From NCBI RefSeq assembly GCF_042432805.1, contig NZ_JBHLWO010000002.1:1364001-1428000 (forward strand): DNA of 64,000 bases. The letters are read 5' to 3'. The notes under the pieces are model-generated. The model saw only the letters and a program-made list of their open reading frames with translations. It did no database searches and had not been told where the DNA came from. A program made the position numbers and the translations under genes. The DNA comes from Olivibacter oleidegradans (GTDB lineage Bacteria; Bacteroidota; Bacteroidia; Sphingobacteriales; Sphingobacteriaceae). Position 1 is the stretch's first letter, and every line of letters begins with the position of its first letter. Positions 50,488-61,000 of the stretch are shown one piece after another.

Positions 50488-53400
50488 ATGAATATGCTAA
50501 CATTCAAAAAAACCATTAAACAGCTTGGATTATGGGCTCTTTTACTGCTATTTTCAGTACAATTGACATTCGCCCAACAAGCAATTAGAGGGAAGGTGGT
50601 CTCTACGGAAGACCGACTTCCTATTCCAGGGGTAAGTGTAAAAATCAAAGGGACCGCTCAGGGTATATCAACCGACGAAAACGGTAATTTCTCCATTAAT
50701 GCCAACGTTGGCCAGTCATTGATATTTTCCTATATCGGTATGCAAGAAAAGGAAGTAAAATTGACATCCGCTGCACCTATTAACGTCGCGCTCGAGCCAA
50801 CAACAGGAAATCTAGACGAGGTAGTAGTGGTAGGCTATGGCGTGCAGCAGAAAAAGTTGATAACCGGTGCCTCTGTTCAAGTAAAAGGCGATGACATTCA
50901 AAAGCAAAGCACAACCAATGCACTGCAAGCTTTACAAGGACAAACACCGGGGGTTCAGATTAGTTCAACCTCCGGACAGCCGGGAGAAAGCATGCGTGTC
51001 ATCATCCGGGGTGTCGGAACGATCGCCAATGCCAGTCCACTTTACGTAGTAGACGGTGTTTTAACAAACGACATCAGTTACCTGAATCCCAACGACATCG
51101 CCTCCATGGATGTGCTAAAGGATGCTGCTTCTGCGGCTATTTATGGCTCACAGGCCGCCAATGGCGTGATACTCGTTACTACTAAAACAGGTAAATCGGA
51201 TCAGCCCGCACAAATTTCCGTGGACACTTATACCGGCTTACAAAAATTGGCAAGGAAAATCGATATGCTCAATGCCAAACAATACGCCATTATTATGAAC
51301 GAAGGAGCTATTAACGCCGGAAAAGTGCCTTATTTTACGAATGAAGAGATAACCAATCTCGGAGAAGGGACCATGTGGATGGACGAAATGTTCAAGGATA
51401 ATGCATTAACGCAAAATTATTCGCTAAGTGCACAAGGGGGCAGTACAAAATCAACCTATTCGACTTCCTTTGCGTATACGTCGCAGGAGGGAATTGTAGG
51501 AGGTAAAAGTTTATCCAACTATGAGCGTTTCAATTATCGCATCAATTCAGAACACAACTTATACAATGACATTATACGGTTAGGAGAACATCTCACATTT
51601 ACCTATTTGAACAGTAACGGGATTGGGGTAGGAAATCAATACAACAACTCGTTAAGGGGGGCTTTCAATACCAGTCCTTTGGTGCCAATGTACGATGAAG
51701 AGGGGAATTTCTATGACAACACCAATTCCTCATGGAACACCGGTGAGGCAAACCCTTATGCAACCATGTATTATGGCAATCAAAATGATCGCAATAGTCA
51801 GCGTTTATTTGGCGATGTTTATTTAATAGTAGAACCTATGAAAGGCCTACGTTTTAGAACCAGCTTAGGGCTGGACTATAATGTTAATGAAAGTAGATCT
51901 TTTACCCCCATATATAGGCTTTCTGCTTATTCTTTCAATGATTTTTCCAGAATTAATCAAAATATGGGAAAGAATAAATCCCTCCTATGGGATAATTTAC
52001 TTAGTTATACGTTCGATATAAAAGACGATCACCACTTTGAGGCCATGGTTGGATCTTCGGCCTTTCAATACGATGGATCGAGTATCTGGGGAGCCAATAT
52101 AAATGCGGTCTTCAACGATCTAGAGCACGCCTGGTTATCTAATGCCACCAACGCTAATGATGCAGCACAGATGACTTTAAGGGGCGCACCCGATGATGCG
52201 GATAAGCGTATGTCTTATTTTGGACGGCTTAACTATAACTATAAAGGCACGTATTTATTAAATGCGACCTTTAGAGCGGATGGTTCATCGCGATTTGCGC
52301 GCGGTAATCGTTGGGGATATTTTCCGTCCATTTCTGCCGGTTGGGTTATCTCCAACGAGGCTTTTGCAGAAAGCACCAAAAACTGGTTGGATTTCTTTAA
52401 ACTAAGGGCGAGCTGGGGACAGGTTGGTAATCAAAGAATAGATGCCTTTCAATTTATGTCGCCGGTAACATTCCTGAATACCAATTACATCTTTGGAAAT
52501 CAAGAGGGTGTGCTTACACCGGGCGCCTATCCAAGTCGCTTAAGCAATGTTAACCTGAAATGGGAAACTTCGCAACAGACAAACATCGGCTTCGATGCCC
52601 GATTGTTACAAAATCGGCTGGACATTGCCTTTGATTGGTATGATAAAATCACAAAAGATTGGTTAATCCAGGTTCCCGTGTTGGCAACAGCGGGAGCAGA
52701 CGGACCATTTATAAATGGCGGTGATGTGAAAAACACCGGTGTAGAACTTGCATTGAATTATCATGATCATATTGGTGAGTTTAACTACAGTGTAGGCCTT
52801 AATGGTACTTACAATAAAAATAAAGTAGGCAGTATACCCACTGCAGACGGAATTATCCATGGTGCCAACAATTTACTGTTTGCTAACTCCGGTGAGTTTT
52901 ATCGTGCACAAAACGGCTTTCCCATTGGCTATTTCTGGGGATATAAAACAAATGGGATTTTTCAGACTGAAGACGAGGTTAACAGCTACCGCAATGCCAA
53001 TGGTACGCTTATACAACCCAGTGCGCAACCGGGAGATGTTCGTTATGTTGATGTAAACGGTGACGGACAGATCGGCGAAACGGATAAAACCATGATTGGC
53101 AACCCAAACCCCGACTTTACCTATGGTTTCAGTATTACAGCTAATTATAAAGGTTTCGATTTAGCAATTCAGGCTTCGGGCGTGGCAGGTAATCAATTAG
53201 TGCAATCGTACCGCAATCATACGGATCCATATTCCAATTACACAACCGCCATACTTGACCGTTGGCACGGGCCGGGATCATCGAATACCACTCCTCGCAT
53301 TACCGAAGATGCACGTAACTGGACTAACTTTTCTGACCTATACATTCATGACGGTGATTTCCTTCGTGTAAGTACCATTACATTGGGTTATGATTTCGGA

Positions 53401-53589
53401 AAAATCATTAAAAAGAATTATTTAAGAAAAGTTCGCCTATTTGCTTCTGTATTGAACGCCTTCACTTTTACGAAATATGACGGTATGGATCCGGAAATAG
53501 GATATGCCGAAGGATTTGCCAGTGGTGTCGACCTAGGTTATTATCCACGCCCAAGAACTTTTATGATTGGAACTAACATTACTTTTTAA
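50488..53589 (+). CDS. SusC/RagA-family TonB-dependent transporter of the PUL
   Basis: 1033 residues. A signal peptide ends near LTFAQQA. The carboxypeptidase-like domain is at about 30-110 (IRGKVVSTEDRLPIPGVSVKIKG). The SusC signature LDEVVVVGYGVQQKKL is followed by the plug (MRVIIRGVGTIANASPLYVVDGV; LKDAASAAIYGSQAANGVILVTTK) and a barrel that ends in the outer-membrane pattern RTFMIGTNITF. It imports the oligosaccharide handled by this locus. It starts 33 bases after the GH31 stop and its stop lies 19 bases before the SusD start. Confidence 0.96.
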   Translation: MNMLTFKKTIKQLGLWALLLLFSVQLTFAQQAIRGKVVSTEDRLPIPGVSVKIKGTAQGISTDENGNFSINANVGQSLIFSYIGMQEKEVKLTSAAPINVALEPTTGNLDEVVVVGYGVQQKKLITGASVQVKGDDIQKQSTTNALQALQGQTPGVQISSTSGQPGESMRVIIRGVGTIANASPLYVVDGVLTNDISYLNPNDIASMDVLKDAASAAIYGSQAANGVILVTTKTGKSDQPAQISVDTYTGLQKLARKIDMLNAKQYAIIMNEGAINAGKVPYFTNEEITNLGEGTMWMDEMFKDNALTQNYSLSAQGGSTKSTYSTSFAYTSQEGIVGGKSLSNYERFNYRINSEHNLYNDIIRLGEHLTFTYLNSNGIGVGNQYNNSLRGAFNTSPLVPMYDEEGNFYDNTNSSWNTGEANPYATMYYGNQNDRNSQRLFGDVYLIVEPMKGLRFRTSLGLDYNVNESRSFTPIYRLSAYSFNDFSRINQNMGKNKSLLWDNLLSYTFDIKDDHHFEAMVGSSAFQYDGSSIWGANINAVFNDLEHAWLSNATNANDAAQMTLRGAPDDADKRMSYFGRLNYNYKGTYLLNATFRADGSSRFARGNRWGYFPSISAGWVISNEAFAESTKNWLDFFKLRASWGQVGNQRIDAFQFMSPVTFLNTNYIFGNQEGVLTPGAYPSRLSNVNLKWETSQQTNIGFDARLLQNRLDIAFDWYDKITKDWLIQVPVLATAGADGPFINGGDVKNTGVELALNYHDHIGEFNYSVGLNGTYNKNKVGSIPTADGIIHGANNLLFANSGEFYRAQNGFPIGYFWGYKTNGIFQTEDEVNSYRNANGTLIQPSAQPGDVRYVDVNGDGQIGETDKTMIGNPNPDFTYGFSITANYKGFDLAIQASGVAGNQLVQSYRNHTDPYSNYTTAILDRWHGPGSSNTTPRITEDARNWTNFSDLYIHDGDFLRVSTITLGYDFGKIIKKNYLRKVRLFASVLNAFTFTKYDGMDPEIGYAEGFASGVDLGYYPRPRTFMIGTNITF

Positions 53590-53608
53590 CCAATTATCTA
53601 TTGAAAAA

Positions 53609-55198
53609 ATGAAAAATTTCATTCTCTATACGCTTTTAGCGAGCACGTTAACATTAGGATCGTGCACGAAAGGATTTTTAGATACAGAGCCAATAACCGA
53701 ATTGACGGATGAAAACTTTTATCGTACCACGGACGATGCATATAAAGCTCTTGTCGGCTGTTACGATGGTTTACAGATCGTTTGGGCCGGTGGCGTTAGC
53801 TTACCAGTTGCCACTGAGATCCTATCTGATAACTGCTTTGGTGGTACGGGTAATTCGGACGGCTTTGGTTATCAAATGTTGGACGAATTTGATCGGCTAC
53901 GTTCACCCGCTGACCAAAATTTATTTGTTGATAATTGGATCGCCTATTATAAGGCAATCTATCGATGTAATATGCTCTTAGGAAAATTGGACGGTATAGA
54001 ATGGGGAAACAAAGCCGATCTGCGTCCTGTATACGAAGCAGAAACACGTTTTATCCGTGCCTATTTGTATTTTGATATGATCCGGTTATGGGGGCACGTT
54101 CCTTTATTAACGGAGCCGAGCAATGAAAATATACCGCAAGCCGATCCTAATGAAGTTTATACGGTTATAGCCAATGATCTTAAGTTCGCTATAGAAAATT
54201 TGCCGGCAACATCTTACGCAAGCCAACCAACCGCCACTTATGGGCGGGTTACAAAATGGGCAGCTGAAAGTTTAATGGGCCGAGTGTTCCTTTATTATAC
54301 AGGTTACTACAAGCAAACCGACTTGGCAGGCGTGGTTGACCGTAGTGCTGCACTCAACTACTTGGAAGACGTTATCAATAACGGAGGCTTTTCGTTGGTA
54401 GAGAATTTTGCTCATCTATGGCCAGCCTCCTTAGAAAACTATGTGGGAGAGGATAATAAAGAAACCGTTTTTGCTATCAAGTATACCTTTACAAGCGACT
54501 ATGATGGAAATACGGATGGTAATCATTGGATGGTTATGTTTGGCATGCGCGAGCAATGGAGTTTTCCTTATGGCAACGGATGGGGTGGCGCAACTGTCAA
54601 TCCAAAGTTATGGAATGCTTATAATAGAAATGATAGTCGCAGAACAGCTTCCATCATCGCCATCGCAGAAGAGGGCATCAACTTCACCAATCAAAGTAAG
54701 CAAAGAGAGTATACCGGCTATTACAACAAAAAGTACAGCCCATTGGTAGATGAAAACGGAAACAGCATTGCCGTAAACAAAGGAGGGGTCAACTTTCAAA
54801 TTGGCCAATTCCAAGATTATGTATCCATTCGTTATGCGGATGTGCTTTTAATGGCAGCAGAACTTGGAAGCCCTAACGCCCAAACTTATTTTGATGCCGT
54901 ACGCAGGCGTGCTTTTGGCACTAATTTTTCCGCTCAACCGGTTAGTCAGTCGGCCATTATGAATGAGCGCAAGCTTGAATTTGCGTTAGAAGGAATTCGT
55001 TACTGGGATTTACTACGTCAAGGCGTAGACGTAGCTGCTTCAACAATCGCTGAAAGCACCACCGTATTAAACGGGGGCCAAGAAGTGCGTAAAACGATCA
55101 GTGCCGGGAAAATCAATGAAACAAACGGATTACAACAAATTCCGAACAATCAAATAACCCTGTCTAATGGTGTACTGGTTCAAAATGCAGGGTGGTAA
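53609..55198 (+). CDS. SusD/RagB-family lipoprotein of the PUL
   Basis: 529 residues from ATG 53609. A TTG frame from 53567 inside the susC end adds 14 residues and is rejected because the ATG gives a clean lipoprotein signal (TLTLGSC, Cys19). Landmarks are ETRFIRAYLYFDMIRLWGHVPLL in the TPR-like half and YADVLLMAAELGSPNAQTYFDAVRRRAFG with RKLEFALEGIRYWDLLRQG in the C-terminal half. It binds the glycan on the cell surface and caps the SusC above. It is followed by the lipoprotein gene 19 bases later. Confidence 0.95.
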   Translation: MKNFILYTLLASTLTLGSCTKGFLDTEPITELTDENFYRTTDDAYKALVGCYDGLQIVWAGGVSLPVATEILSDNCFGGTGNSDGFGYQMLDEFDRLRSPADQNLFVDNWIAYYKAIYRCNMLLGKLDGIEWGNKADLRPVYEAETRFIRAYLYFDMIRLWGHVPLLTEPSNENIPQADPNEVYTVIANDLKFAIENLPATSYASQPTATYGRVTKWAAESLMGRVFLYYTGYYKQTDLAGVVDRSAALNYLEDVINNGGFSLVENFAHLWPASLENYVGEDNKETVFAIKYTFTSDYDGNTDGNHWMVMFGMREQWSFPYGNGWGGATVNPKLWNAYNRNDSRRTASIIAIAEEGINFTNQSKQREYTGYYNKKYSPLVDENGNSIAVNKGGVNFQIGQFQDYVSIRYADVLLMAAELGSPNAQTYFDAVRRRAFGTNFSAQPVSQSAIMNERKLEFALEGIRYWDLLRQGVDVAASTIAESTTVLNGGQEVRKTISAGKINETNGLQQIPNNQITLSNGVLVQNAGW

Positions 55199-55217
55199 CA
55201 TACTAAAGCTATTAAAA

Positions 55218-56084
55218 ATGAAAGCAAAGAAAATAAATATAGCACTGATCGTGACTTGTATCACTATACTGACAAGCTCCTGTCAGAAAAAAGACTATCA
55301 ATTGGATGAACCTTTGGATAAGTCCCAAATCCAGTTCGAAGTTGTGCAAGATTTCAATGCCGATGCAGGTGGTAATACGGTTATATTAAAAAATAACACA
55401 GCTAGTACAGTATCCATATGGGATTATCAAACCGGAAAATCAACCCGACAACAAGATACCATTCATTATGCATTTAAAGGCGATTACACGATTAAGTTTT
55501 CGGCTATGACAGGTGGTGGTATTGTTGAGGTTGATTCTGTGAAAATCACAGTTACTGAGAATAATCTCAATTATGTTAGCGATCCTATGTGGACCTATAT
55601 ATCCGGTGGCGCCGGTCATGAAAAAACTTGGGTGCTCGACACCGACGGCCTTTTTTTTGAGGGTCCGATGACTTTTGTTGATCCCAATAATTTCTCGACT
55701 ATTTGGTGGGATGCCGGGCAAGGAATCTATCCCGACAATATGGCACGAGGAGATTATGGTGAAATGACCTTCTCGCTCTTAACAAGTCCCGATTTCCGGA
55801 ACATCAAGAGGATGGAAAATAACGTTCAAGAAAAAGGCACCTATATGCTAAATATAGCCGACAAAACCTTAACGATAAACGGAGGAACGATACTCAGAGG
55901 ATATAAGCCGGCTAAAAACGGTATTACCGGTGTATCTAATTGGACTACCTACGAAATTTTAGCCCTTGATGAAAACACGCTGCGATTAGGAGTTTACCGT
56001 GATAAGGATGTCGACGGTGAAGGCTTAGCGCTATTGGTATACAATTTTATAGCTAAAGACTTTGCTGAAAGTCAAAATAAGTAA
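55218..56084 (+). CDS. PUL surface lipoprotein, probable glycan-binding protein (PKD-like N-terminus)
   Basis: 288 residues from ATG 55218. Earlier frame starts at 55167 lie inside susD and would hide the lipoprotein signal (ILTSSC, Cys22). Residues ~40-125 look like a PKD/Ig-type domain (GNTVILKNNTASTVSIWDYQTGKST ... GDYTIKFSAM). The C-terminal ~150 are beta-rich with many Trp and Asp (TIWWDAGQGIYPDNMARGDYGEM) and no catalytic set. Proteins in this place downstream of SusC/SusD usually bind glycan at the surface (SusE/SusF position), though sequence similarity to SusE is not evident. Last gene of the operon, ending at a strong hairpin. Confidence 0.72.
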   Translation: MKAKKINIALIVTCITILTSSCQKKDYQLDEPLDKSQIQFEVVQDFNADAGGNTVILKNNTASTVSIWDYQTGKSTRQQDTIHYAFKGDYTIKFSAMTGGGIVEVDSVKITVTENNLNYVSDPMWTYISGGAGHEKTWVLDTDGLFFEGPMTFVDPNNFSTIWWDAGQGIYPDNMARGDYGEMTFSLLTSPDFRNIKRMENNVQEKGTYMLNIADKTLTINGGTILRGYKPAKNGITGVSNWTTYEILALDENTLRLGVYRDKDVDGEGLALLVYNFIAKDFAESQNK

Positions 56085-56125
56085 AAATAGAAAGCAGGCT
56101 TCGTATGAAGCCTGCTTTCTATTTT
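56084..56125. terminator. Perfect 19-bp bidirectional hairpin between convergent genes
   Basis: Arms 56084-56102 and 56107-56125 are perfectly complementary around the loop GTAT. The stem core is GAAAGCAGGCTTC, with A-rich and T-rich ends. One stop codon overlaps each arm's outer end, so it ends both the PUL operon and the oxidoreductase gene. Confidence 0.88.
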
Positions 56126-57203
56126 ACAATTCAACACGCTTACCTTCCATAGCTGATTTTTTTGCAGCTTCTAAAATTTCTACAACAATCACATTATTGT
56201 TTAAAGAAGACAAATCGTCGTCTGCTCGCACCTCACCTTTTAAAAGGGCTTCTAGATAGGCTAAATGATTTTCGTAATACTCGTTTGTAAGCGAAATCGA
56301 TTCTGGTTTCTGATGCGAAGTATACTTCAGGAGCGTGGTCCCATTTACTGCGTGCCACTGCTCTTTCGTAGTAAACACCTGTAAATCCTTAACGCTATAA
56401 GGCCAGCACCAGGAAGCTTGGATAATCCCCGTGCTGCCATCCGCATATTCAAGAACAAGGGTAGCATCATCCTCTACTTTCGGATAAATCATGGGTTTGA
56501 GCTGTTTGGTGATAGCCATAACGGCCTTCGGTCTTTCTCCGTTTTTAAGCCAAGTCATCAAATTAGCTCCATAACACCCGAAATCCATTAAAGCACCGCC
56601 CCCATTCTTTACCGGATCAGTTAACCAATTAAGGAAATCTTCGCTACATCCTATTTCTTTAGGGCCTTCATGACCATCTTTCACCATCATTTTCCTAATA
56701 GTTCCAGCTGCTTGTTCACGAAGCAAAGCTTTGAGACGTTGGTTACTTCTATACCAGGTAGTTTCGTAATTAGTTAAAAATAGCGTGGCATTCTCTTCTG
56801 CTAATTGAGCAATCCGTGCAGCTTCCCCCGTATTGGTCGCTAAAGGCTTTTCTACCATGACGGGTATTTTGAGCGGCATGCATAATTCAGCAACCTGTAC
56901 ATGCTCATTCGTGGGATTGTACGCGAGTACAACGGTTGGCTTTACATGTTGTAATAAGGTAGCAAGATCTTTGTAAAACAGATTCCCCGGAATTTTATAC
57001 CTTGTTTGCATTCTTCGCACTAACTGTTCATCTGATTCAGCTATTCCTACTATATCAACTTTCCGTTGCTCATACAAATTCAGCAAAAGATGTACATGGT
57101 CATGGTTTAGGCCAGCCACGGCAACTTTTAATACCTCCCTACTGAATAGATGGTTAGGCATAAGCAAAACAATAGCAAGCGTTACTTTAAATAATAGATT
57201 CAT
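56124..57203 (-). CDS. Exported Gfo/Idh/MocA-family oxidoreductase
   Basis: 359 residues. An N-terminal signal peptide (MNLLFKVTLAIVLLMPNHLFSRE) precedes the Rossmann domain VLKVAVAGLNHDHVHLLL, whose dinucleotide loop reads GLNHDH instead of the usual GxGxxG. The catalytic-region motif EKPLATN is intact. The C-terminal domain has the DFGCYGANLMTWL stretch. The Sec signal indicates a periplasmic location, where a tightly bound cofactor would be needed, as in glucose-fructose oxidoreductase. It may act on a sugar, perhaps one released by the neighbouring PUL, but it is on the opposite strand and may be unrelated. Confidence 0.85.
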   Translation of the reverse strand: MNLLFKVTLAIVLLMPNHLFSREVLKVAVAGLNHDHVHLLLNLYEQRKVDIVGIAESDEQLVRRMQTRYKIPGNLFYKDLATLLQHVKPTVVLAYNPTNEHVQVAELCMPLKIPVMVEKPLATNTGEAARIAQLAEENATLFLTNYETTWYRSNQRLKALLREQAAGTIRKMMVKDGHEGPKEIGCSEDFLNWLTDPVKNGGGALMDFGCYGANLMTWLKNGERPKAVMAITKQLKPMIYPKVEDDATLVLEYADGSTGIIQASWCWPYSVKDLQVFTTKEQWHAVNGTTLLKYTSHQKPESISLTNEYYENHLAYLEALLKGEVRADDDLSSLNNNVIVVEILEAAKKSAMEGKRVEL

Positions 57204-57270
57204 GAGTGTATGGCTATTCTGTCAGGCTAAAGGTAGTGATTCAGGCAAACAAAAAGCCATTGTATCCTAA

Positions 57271-57492
57271 TTATTGCAATTGCTCCGGTCTAACAATGTT
57301 GCGGACAATCCATTCTTCCCTGTCATTTATATTGCTTCTTTCCAGAAAAACGGTATAAGTATGTACACGGCCATCCTCCCCTTCTATATCGACACTCGTT
57401 TTGAATTCAGTTTCACTCGAGGCCTCATTTTCCTGAATGAGTTGGTGAATGTGACTGCAAACCCAGTCCTTAATCTCTTTATCTGTATGCAT
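57271..57492 (-). CDS. Small conserved-looking acidic protein of unknown function
   Basis: 73 residues, no signal peptide or membrane helix. A helical start (TDKEIKDWVCSHIHQLIQEN) is followed by two beta-like strands (TEFKTSVDIEGEDGRVHTYTVFLERS). It has a single Cys. I do not recognise the family. It lies 67 bases upstream of the oxidoreductase on the same strand; the frame is ATG-started and ends cleanly. The reverse strand offers a competing frame of similar length without a recognisable pattern, so the call is moderate. Confidence 0.5.
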   Translation of the reverse strand: MHTDKEIKDWVCSHIHQLIQENEASSETEFKTSVDIEGEDGRVHTYTVFLERSNINDREEWIVRNIVRPEQLQ

Positions 57493-57643
57493 ATCAAAAA
57501 GCTTCTTCCCTATTAATACAATTTAACAAGCGCTTTGTTGTTGACTTTATCTGAGATAAAGGATGAATTAGGCTAAACCTTTTGTCCAAAAGCGTGTTTA
57601 GAGTTAAGAATGTAAAAACAGCTCAGATGGACGCATTAATAAA

Positions 57644-57844
57644 ATGACAGGAAGAGAGAAAATGGTAGATAATGATAAAAACAGCAGTAAAACGAAGGCT
57701 GAAGAGGATTATGTGGCACATAAAGAAAATCCAGGACCCTCACCGGAAGCATTCGAAAAAACAGACAGAGGTTCAGGAAGATTTTTATTTTTGATACTGG
57801 CGCTGATTGTCGTTATTCTGATCATTGTGTGGATGCTTACCTAA
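57644..57844 (+). CDS. Small single-pass membrane protein of unknown function
   Basis: 66 residues. The first ~45 are highly charged and polar (NSSKTKAEEDYVAHKENPGPSPEAFEKTDRG), then a single strong membrane segment (FLFLILALIVVILIIVWMLT) ends the protein. It looks like a tail-anchored protein with a cytoplasmic polar part. No family recognised. A second ATG 18 bases later is an alternative start. It is alone between divergent and downstream genes; the next gene, tamB, starts 247 bases on. Confidence 0.55.
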   Translation: MTGREKMVDNDKNSSKTKAEEDYVAHKENPGPSPEAFEKTDRGSGRFLFLILALIVVILIIVWMLT

Positions 57845-57932
57845 GCAGTAAAGCTGCCAATAATATCAAGTATAAAAAACAAAAAAAACGTTATTTAAAA
57901 CAAGATCGGCCCTGTCTTTTATCAAAGTTTGA

Positions 57933-57940
57933 TACCTTTG
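57933..57940 (+). promoter_or_regulatory. Possible -7 element upstream of tamB
   Basis: TACCTTTG fits TAnnTTTG. No -33 TTG stands at the right distance, and the start codon is 150 bases downstream, so this is weak. A short palindrome TCAAA-G-TTTGA precedes it. Confidence 0.3.
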
Positions 57941-58091
57941 TTTTTTCTATTCTGCACAACTATTTGAGTGCTGAAGGTTTACCGGGGGAAGAGGGTCATT
58001 AACACAAACAGGTGAAAAGCAAAAGAGCGACAGCATTCGTTAGGGGTTCGAAAACACATGAATTTGGGAACACTTTTAAGAATATATTATT

Positions 58092-61000
58092 TTGAATAAA
58101 GTTGGAAGAATTGCACTCAAGACCATTTTATGGGTCGTTGGTAGTATCATTGGTTTAGTACTCCTGATTTTTATTTTAATTCGTATTCCAGCCGTTCAGA
58201 ATTTTTTGGTCCAACAAGTAGTATCCTATCTGGAGAAAAAAATCGAAACGCCGGTTAAAATTGAAAGGGTATCGCTCGATTTACCTAAATTATTGGTATT
58301 GGAAGGTGTTTATTTCGAAGACCAAAAGAAAGATACATTGCTCGCAGGAGAGCAATTAAAAGTCGATATAAGTCTACTTAAGCTCCTAAAAAACAAAGTG
58401 GAAATAAACGAAATCGATTTAAGAGGCATTACCGTCAAGATTGACCGCACTTTACCTGACAGTAGCTTCAACTTCGATTACATTATGCGAGCATTTGTTA
58501 GTGAAGAGCAAACGCAGCCTAAGCCGGAAGATACAACCTCCAGCATGGAGTTTTCGATTGATAAGATTAATCTCAACCGTATTCGACTCGTTTATCAAGA
58601 CGAAGTTATTGGTACCAATGCCGATTTCAATTTAGGCCATTTAGATACACGGATTAAGACTTTCGACCTGAACAAAATGCGTTTCGAGATTCCAAAGATC
58701 AACATCCAAGGAGTCAATACAGCTATCAGACAATGGACGGTAGCAGACTCCACAGCGATCCCATCTAGCAAAAACTTAGGAGTGGAAGCAGCCGTTGGAG
58801 AAGAGGCTCCCCTCCCCGACATTCAACTTGGCAGTGTCAGCTTAGAAGATATCAAAGCACAATACGTGGACGAAGCAAGTGCTTTAAATGCGCAAGTTCT
58901 GTTTGATCGACTTTTGGTTGATTTTAAAGACATCGATTTGAGTGGCGAGCGAATAGATATAAAACAGGCCGTATTAGAAAACAATACGGCAAAGGTATCC
59001 TTTGGAAGGATACAAAAACCAACCCCTAGCACCTTTACGCTTGATACCGGCGAAACCACACCTATAAAATGGCAAGTAAATATCTCCGACTTAATTATTG
59101 GAAAGAATAAACTTGCTTATTTTGACGCAAATCAGCCAAAAGTGGCCAAGGGCATGGATTATGGAAATCTTGATATGACGGGCGTAGACCTGAAAATGTC
59201 TGACTTTTTCTTTTCGATTGATTCGATAAGTGGGAAGCTAAACCAATTGAATTTCAAGGATAGAAGTGGCTTTACCATCACGAAAGCGGAAGCTGATTTC
59301 GTCTATACAGAAAAAGGCGCGGAGGCAAAAGACTTATACATTGAAACCCCTAACACCCTTATTCGAAACTATGCCCGGGTAAACTATCCCTCGCTGGAAC
59401 AAATTACGGAGCGCATTGGCGAAATTCAATTGAATGCTAATATCCAAAAGAGTAAAATTGGAATGAAGGATGTACTCTTGTTAGTTCCGGATTTAGATAC
59501 GATGGAAGTAATGAAGCCGCTACTCGGCCATACCTTTTTTGTGGACGGAAACGTAAAGGGGCGTGTTGATGATCTTCGCATAGCTAATTTGACATTTACA
59601 ACCTTAGATCAAACCCGCTTGCAAGCCAGCGCACATATAAAAGGATTACCTGACATCGACAAATTCTATATCGATTTACAATTAAAAGATCTACAGACCG
59701 GAAAGCGAGACCTGGATCGCTTGGTAGCGAAGAGCATGCTGCCTGATAGCATCGAATTGCCAAAACAGCTGAACTTGAACGGTACGTTCAAAGGAGGGCT
59801 TAATCAATTTACTACCAACATGCATCTTCGATCATCTATGGGAAATGCAAATCTCCGAGCAAACTATGCCGCCCAAAGGGATACGAGTTATGATGCAGAT
59901 ATTACAATCCAAGATGTGAATGTAGGTCATCTGATGAAGATGGATTCAACACTTGGAAAGATATCATTTGCTGCACAAATCAAAGGGAAAGGTCTTGATC
60001 CATCTAAACTAGTAGCAGATGCCAAAGCCAAGCTGATACGTGCGGAAGCCCTGGGTTATACCTATACCAATATAAACTTAGCGGCCACAGCCAATAGTGG
60101 CGATGTAAAAGCATCGCTTAGCAGTAAAGATCCAAACATAAGCCTGGAAATGCAGGCATTTGCAAACTTGAAAGAGCGATACCCAACGTTTAACATGGAT
60201 CTACTAGTGGATAGTATCAACACCAAAAATTTAAACCTGACCAACGACAATATCCGGTTTCATGGCAAATTGCTTGCTAATTTTGATTCAGCCGATCCAG
60301 ATTATCTCAATGGAAAGCTGGATTTAACAAATGCTATTATCGCTTATAATACTGATCGATACGTATTAGACACGATCAGTTTGATTGCGCAGACTGACAG
60401 TAGTCAAAATCTCTTACAATTACGTTCTGAGTTTCTCCATGCACATATGATTGGATCTTATAAACTCACTTCTTTATCCTATGCTTTTCAGGATATACTA
60501 AACACGTATTATAATCCCAATCCGGCCATTAATAAAAAGACAGGCCTACCGGACACCATTCCTGCATATAGTCCTGCACAAATCGAATTTGGTGCAACTT
60601 TCAGAAGGTCACCACTCATCATCCGTGTAATGCCGGAACTAACCGAAATGCAACCTATTACTTTAGACGGCAACTTCAATAGCGAAACCAAATCGATTAA
60701 CATTAAGGGTGTTGCACCGAAGGCGGTATATGCAGGCACCGATATACAAAATGTTAGCTTTGATGTCAACACTTTAGATAGTACACTCTACTACGCTGCA
60801 CTTATTAATAACATTAAAGTATCCGGTATCGAAATCATGAATACACTTTTAAGCGGTACCGTAAAGAACAGTTCTATTGATGCGGGTTTGTGGATCAAAG
60901 ATAAGAAAGGTAAAGAGCAATATCATTTGGGCGCTAATCTACAGGCCCGTGCCGAAGACTTTCTCTTTTCCTTAAAGGAAAACGGCCTTATGTTAAATTA

